Below, one piece after another: positions 1-5,538 of a DNA stretch of 6,616 nt. The notes beneath the pieces are model-generated. The model was not told the DNA's origin and did not search any database. It saw only the letters and a list, made by a program, of their open reading frames with translations. The DNA comes from Sulfurimonas sp. (GTDB lineage Bacteria; Campylobacterota; Campylobacteria; Campylobacterales; Sulfurimonadaceae). The position numbers and the translations under genes were made by a program. Where the stretch lies: contig JAGHAW010000013.1 of assembly GCA_021161305.1 (NCBI GenBank), positions 1-6,616 of the forward strand. The letters are read 5' to 3'. Numbering within the stretch: the first letter of the stretch is position 1; each line of letters begins with the position of its first letter.

Positions 1-387
1 AGGAACATTACTTAACAACCTAATCGAAGATTCAAATATGATGAATAAAGAGGGAGAAGCTGGTAACCTAGATGCACAGATAGATGTTACAAAATACCGT
101 GGAAACTTTGCAGACATCACAAATGGTGTAAATGGATTTGCTGGAGTTATGAGAGATACATTCTTAGATGTAAATGATAAACTAGACAAATTAAGTTCTG
201 GAGACTTCTCAGCACAAATCACAAAAGATTATAATGGAGCATTTAGTGTTGCAAAAACAGCAGTAAATGAACTAGGAATATTACTTAACAACCTAGTCGA
301 AGATTCAAATATGATGAATAAAGAGGGAGAAGCTGGTAACCTAGATGCACAGATAGATGTTACAAAATACCGTGGAGACTTTGCAGA
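1..387 (+). repeat. Direct repeat of 273-bp period inside the receptor's HAMP array
   Basis: Bases 1-114 recur at 274-387 with three mismatches by eye (at 6, 23 and 104), and bases 24-103 are a perfect 80-nt match to 297-376. The period is 273 bp, or 91 codons, so the frame is kept. All three mismatches change the amino acid. Beyond base 114 similarity falls sharply, although both units still encode the same two-module pattern. The left copy runs into the window edge, so more copies may lie upstream. The pattern fits recent internal duplication or gene conversion. Confidence 0.93.
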
Positions 388-1534
388 GATAACAAATGGT
401 ATTAACGGTTTCGCAACAGTTGTTAGAGATGGTTTCTTAGATACAAATCAGATGCTAAGCAACCTTGCAGATGGTAAACTTGATTCACGAATCACAGCAG
501 ATTATAAAGGTGCTTTTAATATAGCAAAAACTGCTTCAAATAATGTTGCCATAACACTTCAAAATCTTTTTTCTGAAGCAGGAAATGTTTTAGAAAATAT
601 GAGTGAAGGTGATATGACGAAACGAATTGAAAAAGATTTTGCTGGTGATTTTACTATGATAAAAACTGCTACAAACTCAGTAGCTGATAAACTACAAACA
701 ATAGTTGGTCGCATCAATAGTGGCGTAACAGAGATAGCATCAGCTTCTACACAAGTGAGTGCCTCATCTCAATCTCTTTCTCAAGGAGCTACTGAACAAG
801 CAAGTTCACTTGAAGAGACAAGTGCAGCCCTTGAAGAGATGAGTGGGAGTGTGGCGGAGTCTGCTAAAAATGCTCAAAAAACTAATGACTTAGCAGAAGA
901 AGCATCTACTATGGCTATAGATGGTGGGGAAGCTGTAACTAAAACAGTTGATGCTATGGTTCTTATAAGTGAGAAAATCTCAATTATCGAAGATATTGTT
1001 TACCAAACAAACCTCTTAGCACTTAATGCTGCCATAGAAGCGGCACGAGCAGGTGAACATGGTAAAGGTTTTGCAGTAGTTGCAGCAGAGGTACGAAAAC
1101 TGGCAAAAAGAAGTCAAGTAGCAGCGCAAGAGATAAGTACAATTACAACAGAGAGTGTAAAAATATCAGAAAAAGCTGGAGAACTTATAAGTTCTGTTGT
1201 ACCAAAAATTCAAGAAACAGCAGAACTGGTAAAAGATATAGCAAATGCAGCTAAAGAGCAAGATATAGGTTTAGGACAAATAAATACTGCTATGACACAA
1301 CTTGACCAAGTAACACAAACAAATGCAGCATCTTCTCAAGAGATGGCAAGTGCAAGTGAACAGCTCAATGGACAAGCCAACTCATTAAATCAGATGATGA
1401 GTTTCTTCAAAGTAGCACAAGGCGATATGTTTAACACTCCAGCACCTTTGGCGGCTCCACAAACACAAGCTGTGTCACAAGTAGCTCAAGCATCAAGTGG
1501 TGGTCTAGATCTTCGTGAATTTGACAGATATTAA
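1..1534 (+). CDS. Methyl-accepting chemotaxis receptor, 5'-truncated by the window edge
   Basis: This is the C-terminal part of a chemoreceptor that relays signals to the CheA kinase through CheW/CheV. The frame is open from base 2 (base 1 ends a preceding codon), and the ATG at 38 is internal: the codons before it match those before the same ATG pair in the second repeat copy. From the left edge to about 710 there are five HAMP-like modules (consensus roughly D-x-x-x-x-I-x-x-D-[FY]-x-G-x-F). The coiled-coil signalling hairpin follows, with its conserved tip at 1001-1054 (YQTNLLALNAAIEAARAG). The descending helix looks about one heptad shorter than that of E. coli Tsr as I remember it, suggesting a 34H-type receptor. 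A Pro/Ala/Gln/Ser-rich tail (about 1415-1516) leads to the final residues EFDRY. No membrane segment is visible in the part present, so membrane or cytoplasmic location cannot be decided. The ligand-binding part is missing. Confidence 0.96.
   Translation, partial: GTLLNNLIEDSNMMNKEGEAGNLDAQIDVTKYRGNFADITNGVNGFAGVMRDTFLDVNDKLDKLSSGDFSAQITKDYNGAFSVAKTAVNELGILLNNLVEDSNMMNKEGEAGNLDAQIDVTKYRGDFAEITNGINGFATVVRDGFLDTNQMLSNLADGKLDSRITADYKGAFNIAKTASNNVAITLQNLFSEAGNVLENMSEGDMTKRIEKDFAGDFTMIKTATNSVADKLQTIVGRINSGVTEIASASTQVSASSQSLSQGATEQASSLEETSAALEEMSGSVAESAKNAQKTNDLAEEASTMAIDGGEAVTKTVDAMVLISEKISIIEDIVYQTNLLALNAAIEAARAGEHGKGFAVVAAEVRKLAKRSQVAAQEISTITTESVKISEKAGELISSVVPKIQETAELVKDIANAAKEQDIGLGQINTAMTQLDQVTQTNAASSQEMASASEQLNGQANSLNQMMSFFKVAQGDMFNTPAPLAAPQTQAVSQVAQASSGGLDLREFDRY
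56..706 (+). other. Poly-HAMP region of the receptor (five HAMP-like modules)
   Basis: Five related helical modules can be picked out by their recurring core: AQIDVTKYRGNF (about 74-109), AQITKDYNGAF (about 212-244), AQIDVTKYRGDF (about 347-382), SRITADYKGAF (about 485-517) and KRIEKDFAGDF (about 620-652). Modules one and three are one subtype, and two, four and five another, so the order is A-B-A-B-B. Such concatenated HAMP domains are known in soluble and membrane receptors, where they relay conformational change between sensing and signalling domains. Module limits are approximate and were judged by eye from the repeating pattern. Confidence 0.75.
812..1342 (+). other. Predicted receptor methylation sites
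   Basis: Three Glu/Gln pairs fit the usual small-small-x-x-[EQ][EQ]-x-x-small-small methylation consensus. They are the EE pair at 812-817 (context ASSLEETSAA), the EE pair at 833-838 (context SAALEEMSGS) and the QE pair at 1337-1342 (context AASSQEMASA). The first two lie on the ascending helix and the third on the descending helix, as in well-studied receptors. They are the expected substrates of the CheR and CheB encoded downstream; the Gln would need deamidation by CheB before methylation. These are consensus predictions only. Confidence 0.6.
1415..1531 (+). other. Flexible receptor tail with C-terminal CheR/CheB tether-like pentapeptide
   Basis: After the signalling helices, about 34 residues rich in Pro, Ala, Gln, Ser and Gly form a likely disordered linker. 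The protein then ends in E-F-D-R-Y (1517-1531). This fits the spacing x-[FYWH]-x-x-[FYWH] known for C-terminal tethers such as NWETF of E. coli Tsr and Tar, which recruit CheR and CheB. The linker length is also similar to those receptors. Binding itself is inferred. Confidence 0.6.
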
Positions 1535-1543
1535 GAGCAAATC

Positions 1544-2041
1544 ATGAGCACAAAAGAGAATGAGCTAGAGTTTGAAGGCTCTAGCACACAAGAACAGTAT
1601 CTTCTTTTTTTAGTTGGTGGTGTTTTATATGGTATTGAATCATTAAAAGCAAAAGAGATTGTGGAATATAGTAGCATTACTAAGGTTCCTACTATGAACT
1701 CCTTTGTAAAAGGCGTAACAAATATACGGGGAAATATTGTTCCCGTTATTGACCTGCTTGATAGATTTGAACTCGGTAAATCAGCTATAGCAGATAAAAC
1801 ATCTATAGTAGTTGTTAACTATGAACAAGATGAAGCTATGATGTCTATAGGTATTATTATTGATGAAGTATATGAGGTAGATAATATAGATGTTGCAGAC
1901 CTTACAAAAGCACCAGAATTTGGCTCAAAGATTGATGCAAAGTACATCCTTCATATGGGGAAATATAACAAAGAGTATATCGCTATTTTAAATACTAAAA
2001 CTATTTTAAATATTGGCGAGCTCTCACAATTAGCACTATAA
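1544..2041 (+). CDS. cheW: CheW chemotaxis coupling protein
   Basis: This is a cytoplasmic adaptor that bridges the receptor hairpin tip and the P5 domain of the CheA kinase. The 165-residue product is almost entirely one CheW domain (about residues 17-158), which is the usual length for the family. It starts with QYLLFLVGG and YGIE, has the hallmark VTNIRGNIVPVIDL near residues 58-71 (Arg62 sits in the conserved N-x-RG turn), and continues with the second beta-barrel half (MSIGIIIDEV). There is no receiver domain, so this is CheW rather than CheV. It starts 9 nt after the receptor stop codon; the weak AAGAG at 1533-1537 overlaps that stop and is suitably spaced for this ATG. The close spacing suggests receptor and coupler share a transcript. 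The acidic N-terminal extension (residues 1-16) is unremarkable. Confidence 0.96.
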   Translation: MSTKENELEFEGSSTQEQYLLFLVGGVLYGIESLKAKEIVEYSSITKVPTMNSFVKGVTNIRGNIVPVIDLLDRFELGKSAIADKTSIVVVNYEQDEAMMSIGIIIDEVYEVDNIDVADLTKAPEFGSKIDAKYILHMGKYNKEYIAILNTKTILNIGELSQLAL

Positions 2042-2046
2042 AAGAG
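2041..2046 (+). promoter_or_regulatory. Ribosome binding site for the CheV-type gene
   Basis: AAAGAG begins on the last base of the cheW stop codon and ends 5 nt before the ATG at 2052. It supports that start and close coupling to cheW termination. Confidence 0.5.
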
Positions 2047-2051
2047 TAGAT

Positions 2052-3002
2052 ATGCAAGAATATGATGAGGAATTAGAAAATATAGTTGAAACTATTGATG
2101 AAGATGATGAAGAGCTTGACCTTGTAGCACTAGTAAGTGCCAATGCAAATGATACGAGCCAGTATCTTGTTTTTGAGGGAAGTGATGGGCAGTACTATGC
2201 AAAAAATGTCTCTAAAATAGAGGAACTTTTAGTATATAAAGATATAGATATTGCTAAAACCAATAGTAAGGGGCTTATTGAGGGGACTGCCGATATTCGT
2301 GGCAATATGACAACAATTATGAACTTTGACAAATGGTTTGGTAACGAGATACTTGATGAGAGTGAATATGAACTTCTTATACTGGCACATTATGGTGGAC
2401 ATAGACTAGGTATAGTTGTAAAAAGGGTAGAGTATATAGTTAATATTCCACCAGAGACAATGACTGATAATTCCCAAAATGATGAAAAAACTTCTTTCAT
2501 TACTAAAGTAAATATAGGTCAAAAAAAGCATATGTGTTTGATTTTCGATAGTGATAAAATGCTTTTAGATGTCTTTGATACTATAGATACAAAGGTGATG
2601 GAAGATACTCAAAAAATTCAAAAAATTGAAAATGATAAAATGGTGCTTTTTGCAGATGATAGTCGTTTTATACGAAAAATGGCAGAATCACTTTTTAATA
2701 AAATGGGTTTAAAGTATAGAATGTATGAAAATGGACAACTCTTACTAGAAGATTTAAAATATATATCACCTGAGGAGATTACTCTTTTTATAACTGATTT
2801 AGAGATGCCTGTTCTTGGTGGAAGAGAAGTGATTGAAAATATACGAAAAGAGAAAAAATATGATGCTATTAATATCATAGTTCATACAAATATGTCTAAT
2901 GATAATATGGCAGATTCATTACTTGGAGCAGGTGCTCAAGATATTATTGGTAAAGTCAATATGCTTGCACTGAGTGAAGCTATGAAAAAATTCATGGTAT
3001 AG
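2052..3002 (+). CDS. cheV: CheV-type coupling protein (CheW domain fused to receiver)
   Basis: CheV proteins couple receptors to CheA like CheW, and carry a phosphorylatable receiver used in adaptation or as a phosphate sink. Residues 1-24 are strikingly acidic (13 Asp/Glu). Residues about 37-180 form the CheW domain, with the hallmark TADIRGNMTTIMNF. Residues about 197-316 form a receiver: the Mg2+-binding pair is Asp202-Asp203 (FADDSR), the phospho-acceptor is Asp249 (TDLEMP), the switch Thr is Thr279 (HTNMS) and the conserved Lys is Lys301, in GKVN. All catalytic positions are present, so phosphorylation should be possible. The 316-residue length is typical for CheV. The gene follows cheW by 10 nt and precedes cheR by 4 nt. 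Calling it CheV rests on domain order; Campylobacterota often carry several CheV paralogs and I cannot say which this is. Confidence 0.92.
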   Translation: MQEYDEELENIVETIDEDDEELDLVALVSANANDTSQYLVFEGSDGQYYAKNVSKIEELLVYKDIDIAKTNSKGLIEGTADIRGNMTTIMNFDKWFGNEILDESEYELLILAHYGGHRLGIVVKRVEYIVNIPPETMTDNSQNDEKTSFITKVNIGQKKHMCLIFDSDKMLLDVFDTIDTKVMEDTQKIQKIENDKMVLFADDSRFIRKMAESLFNKMGLKYRMYENGQLLLEDLKYISPEEITLFITDLEMPVLGGREVIENIRKEKKYDAINIIVHTNMSNDNMADSLLGAGAQDIIGKVNMLALSEAMKKFMV

Positions 3003-3006
3003 AGAT

Positions 3007-3810
3007 ATGGCAGTCATTTTAGCTGAAAATGAATTTGTAACTGTTCAAAAGTTGATATTTAGAGAGGTGGGTATAGATCTGCAGTCCTCTAAAAAACTAC
3101 TTGTTCAAAGTAGGCTTTTAAAGAGGCTTTTACATTATAAATTTGATAACTATTTAGAATATATTCGTCTTGTACAAATCAATGCTAAAGAGCGAATAGA
3201 GATGATAAATCTTATCACTACAAATGAGACCTATTTTTTTAGAGAGATAGATCATTATGAGTATTTACAAAAAGAGATACTTCCACAACACCCCTTTAAA
3301 GCAAAATTTAGTTTTTGGAGTGCTGCTGCATCTGTAGGTGCAGAAGCCTACTCTATAGCTATGCTTTTAGATAAAAGTATGGCAAGGGGTGATTGGAAAA
3401 TTGTTGGAACAGACATAAACACGGATGTAATAAAAAAAGCTCGAATAGGACTCTATCCAGAAAAATGGGCAGATAAGATTCCAGTAGAGTTAAAAAAAGA
3501 GTACTGTCTTAGGGGACGAGGTCGTCATGAGGGGCAGTTTCTTATGGATAGAGGACTTGTAGAAAATATGGATTTTTCTGTTGGTAATCTTATGAAGTAC
3601 AACAGTGAAGTTGGAAAGTTTGATGTAATATGGCTAAGAAATGTACTCATATACTTTGACGATGAAACTAAACAGATGGTAGTTGACAATGTGCTAAAAA
3701 ATCTTAAAGTAGGTGGATACTTTTTTATCTCTCTCACTGAAAATCTTAATATGATTAATACTTCATCACTAGAGAGTGTAGCTACTTCTGTCTATAGGAA
3801 AATTAAATGA
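3007..3810 (+). CDS. cheR: CheR protein-glutamate O-methyltransferase
   Basis: CheR transfers methyl groups from S-adenosylmethionine to receptor glutamates, opposing CheB during adaptation. The 267-residue product has an N-terminal helical domain (about 1-75) ending in the TTNETYFFRE motif (71-80). The SAM-binding domain follows, with FWSAAASVGAEAYSIA (103-118), TDINTDVIKKAR (135-146) and the RNVLIYFD motif (211-218). Between them is a beta-subdomain containing RGRGRHEG (169-176), which aligns without gaps to RGTGPHEG of Salmonella CheR as I remember it, the type that docks on receptor pentapeptides. The start is 4 nt after the preceding stop codon; a ribosome site is weak (AGAG very close to the ATG), so translation probably depends on coupling. 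The stop codon overlaps the next ATG in an ATGA at 3807-3810. The gene appears intact. Confidence 0.96.
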   Translation: MAVILAENEFVTVQKLIFREVGIDLQSSKKLLVQSRLLKRLLHYKFDNYLEYIRLVQINAKERIEMINLITTNETYFFREIDHYEYLQKEILPQHPFKAKFSFWSAAASVGAEAYSIAMLLDKSMARGDWKIVGTDINTDVIKKARIGLYPEKWADKIPVELKKEYCLRGRGRHEGQFLMDRGLVENMDFSVGNLMKYNSEVGKFDVIWLRNVLIYFDDETKQMVVDNVLKNLKVGGYFFISLTENLNMINTSSLESVATSVYRKIK

Positions 3811-4637
3811 TAGAGAAAAAACTTAAAGTTGCTGTTATTTCAAGTAAGGGTGGCGTTGGTAAAAGCACTATTTCCATGCAACTTGTAGTACCTTATATTT
3901 TTGAGAGATGTGGTAAAAAAATTGTTAATCATTATGAATTTGATGATGAAAATAACGATAGTTCTAGCTTTGGAGCAAGTGCTCTAAGCAGAAGAAAACA
4001 AATAAATGTCTCTTCTCCTCTTTTGAGAGAAGAGTTAGCGGAGATTTTTGCACAAGATGAAGCTTTGTGTTTGGATATAGGTGCCAATAAAACAACTATG
4101 ACCCTTATAGAAGCACTTAATGATAGTGGTATGATTAATTTTTTAGATTTTGTTGTTATACCGATACTTGATGGTGAACAAGATGGGATAAATGCTAGTT
4201 TTATCTACAGTGTACTTAAAGGCTACAATCAAAATCTTCAGTTTATATTTGTACTTAATCGTGTTAAAAATCTTGAATATGCACACTATCAGTTTGAAAA
4301 CTATTTTGGGGATTCTCGTGGAATTTTTAAAAATATAAACTCAGTTGTAGATAATCTTTTTGAAGAAGACAAGGAGAACTATCTACTTATGTTAGATGAT
4401 GAAATCATAAAATATAGCCGAAGATTTGGTTTAACTATTTATGAGATAGAGCAGCAAAAAAAAGATTTTATTGAGGCTTTGCAGAGCTCTTTTTCAAATC
4501 TTTCTACAAAAGAGGAGATAAAACTTCTTAGCTTTAAAAACTACATAGCTAAAAGTGCAAACTCTTATGTAAATGATGTACTTTTTGTGGCATTTAAAAA
4601 AATAGATACTATCTTAGAAGGAGTAAGAAATGAGTAA
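3807..4637 (+). CDS. ParA/MinD-like deviant Walker ATPase of the chemotaxis operon
   Basis: This is a P-loop ATPase of the ParA/MinD superfamily, whose members form ATP-dependent dimers on DNA or membrane to position cargo. The deviant Walker A motif SKGGVGKST is at residues 13-21, with signature Lys14 and P-loop Lys19. The Walker A' region reads YEFDDENND (43-51): Glu replaces the first usual Asp, while Asp46 keeps the second. Walker B is CLDIGAN (88-94, Asp90), followed by the strand end FVLNRVKN (148-155), likely near the nucleotide base. Residues about 255-274 form a possible amphipathic C-terminal helix. The 276-residue length fits the family. It overlaps cheR by 4 nt and the next gene by 8 nt, so it belongs to the che operon rather than a chromosome-partition locus; no parB-like gene or parS-like site is apparent. 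By analogy with ParC of Vibrio or PpfA of Rhodobacter it may position chemosensory arrays. That role is inference; the ATPase family call is firm. Confidence 0.85.
   Translation: MIEKKLKVAVISSKGGVGKSTISMQLVVPYIFERCGKKIVNHYEFDDENNDSSSFGASALSRRKQINVSSPLLREELAEIFAQDEALCLDIGANKTTMTLIEALNDSGMINFLDFVVIPILDGEQDGINASFIYSVLKGYNQNLQFIFVLNRVKNLEYAHYQFENYFGDSRGIFKNINSVVDNLFEEDKENYLLMLDDEIIKYSRRFGLTIYEIEQQKKDFIEALQSSFSNLSTKEEIKLLSFKNYIAKSANSYVNDVLFVAFKKIDTILEGVRNE
4618..4623 (+). promoter_or_regulatory. Strong ribosome binding site for the pseudo-receiver gene
   Basis: AAGGAG lies inside the end of the ATPase gene, 6 nt before the ATG at 4630. It is the best Shine-Dalgarno match seen in the window. It fixes the start of the downstream gene and would allow reinitiation or independent loading despite the 8-nt overlap with the upstream gene. 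Confidence 0.75.
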
Positions 4638-5538
4638 AGATTATGGTAAGTATTTACAATTTTTAGCATCGGAGTACAATATACTCTATATTGGAAAAGA
4701 TTCTCAAGTGATTTATGATAAGACATCTGAGTACTTTTTATCTGCTTCAAAAGTAGATGTAAATGTTCAAATTCTTGAAAAAATGAATACTATTTTAACC
4801 AAAAGACATATAAATGTGGTTGTTTTTGATGTAAAAGACAACAACCCATTGATTGGAGACTTTTTAAAGGCTGTACAATCTTTTGACGATGAGATAATGA
4901 CACTTTTGATGTTTGAGCCAAAAGAGTATAGAAAACTTTTTGATGTTGTTCCCCATGTTGATATAAGTATCTCTTATCCAATAGAAGAAGATATATTTCA
5001 AAAGAAAATATTTACACTTCTTAGTCGTGGCTATGCACTTAACTCTATTGGACGAAGAGAGATTATACTTAAACAAGAGAGTGTTACAGAGGACTCTATG
5101 GATAAATTTTTTGATACTTACGAGGGAAGTGCCCTCTTTTTATCAGATGATTTGATGGATATTGTTAAAAATTTAAATGATGGTAACTTATCACAACATT
5201 TTTTCGTAAATATTGCGCAGAGGGTAGATGAAGTAGCCGGTATTTTTTCAAAAGCAGAACAAACAGATTCAGTAACAGTAATTTATGAAGATTTAGCATC
5301 TTATTTAAGGTCTTTGGATTTAGAAAAGATAGACCCTAAAAACTTATCAGGATTTACTTATCTTTCTGAAATTTTGAGTGATGTAAGTATTTATCTTATG
5401 GATATGTTTGTTGACAGAATTTTTAAAGATGTTTATGTGTTTAAGCACTCTTTAAAAAATAATATAGAATTTATGGAGAACAAGCTTAAAGGAAGAAGTG
5501 AAGATGAAGACGAAAGTGAATTGGAGTTTTTCGAATGA
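4630..5538 (+). CDS. Unrecognised che-operon protein with a degenerate receiver-like N-terminus
   Basis: I do not recognise this 302-residue protein as a named family. Residues about 16-133 follow the alternating strand-helix order of a receiver domain: strand 1 NILYIGKD (17-24), strand 3 INVVVFDVKD with Asp67 at the phospho-acceptor position, strand 4 MTLLMF, and strand 5 DISISYPIEED (111-121). The acidic pair of strand 1 is replaced by Gly22-Lys23, the switch Thr/Ser is absent, and the conserved Lys before Pro117 is Tyr116. Normal phosphorylation is therefore unlikely. Residues about 150-288 look wholly helical and include KHSLKNN (272-278). The C-terminus is highly acidic (8 of the last 12 residues). 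No signal peptide or membrane segment is visible. The gene overlaps the ATPase by 8 nt and cheB by 4 nt, suggesting a partner of the ATPase or an adaptor to the array. The gene is certain; the pseudo-receiver reading is moderately supported; the function is unknown. Confidence 0.85.
   Translation: MSKDYGKYLQFLASEYNILYIGKDSQVIYDKTSEYFLSASKVDVNVQILEKMNTILTKRHINVVVFDVKDNNPLIGDFLKAVQSFDDEIMTLLMFEPKEYRKLFDVVPHVDISISYPIEEDIFQKKIFTLLSRGYALNSIGRREIILKQESVTEDSMDKFFDTYEGSALFLSDDLMDIVKNLNDGNLSQHFFVNIAQRVDEVAGIFSKAEQTDSVTVIYEDLASYLRSLDLEKIDPKNLSGFTYLSEILSDVSIYLMDMFVDRIFKDVYVFKHSLKNNIEFMENKLKGRSEDEDESELEFFE
5523..5526 (+). promoter_or_regulatory. Ribosome binding site for cheB
   Basis: GGAG inside the end of the preceding gene lies 8 nt before the ATG at 5535. 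Together with the ATGA stop-start overlap it supports this cheB start and coupled translation. Confidence 0.5.

Noticed and set aside
38..43. Tandem ATG at 38 as the receptor start codon
   Set aside because: The frame is open to the left edge, the 12 codons before it match those before the same ATG pair in the second repeat copy, and there is no ribosome site.
1535..1543. Promoter or terminator between receptor and cheW
   Set aside because: Only 9 nt separate the genes and there is no hairpin with a T-tract; the genes look co-transcribed.
2618..2878. Minus-strand open frame of 86 codons, and similar ones at 3525-3737, 4565-4750, 4790-4981 and 4864-5076
   Set aside because: They lie opposite well-supported domain-coding genes, have low-complexity or unrecognisable products and lack convincing ribosome sites; they are shadows.
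3234..3240. Run of seven T in cheR, and a similar T7 near 1605-1611 in cheW
   Set aside because: Both encode conserved Phe/Leu positions of the family (TYFFRE and LLFLV), so they are explained by protein sequence.
4456..4463. Run of eight A in the ATPase gene as a slippage or phase-variation site
   Set aside because: A8 runs are common in such AT-rich coding sequence (here Gln-Lys-Lys), the reading frame is intact through it, and no downstream stimulatory structure stands out.
3807..4637. Chromosome or plasmid partition locus
   Set aside because: No parB-like neighbour, parS-like repeats or replication genes are present, and the gene overlaps cheR; chemotaxis context is the better reading.
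4630..5538. CheZ, CheC or CheX phosphatase identity for the unknown protein
   Set aside because: I found no convincing CheC/CheX E-x2-N pattern or CheZ Asp/Gln active-site motif; the N-terminus looks receiver-like instead.
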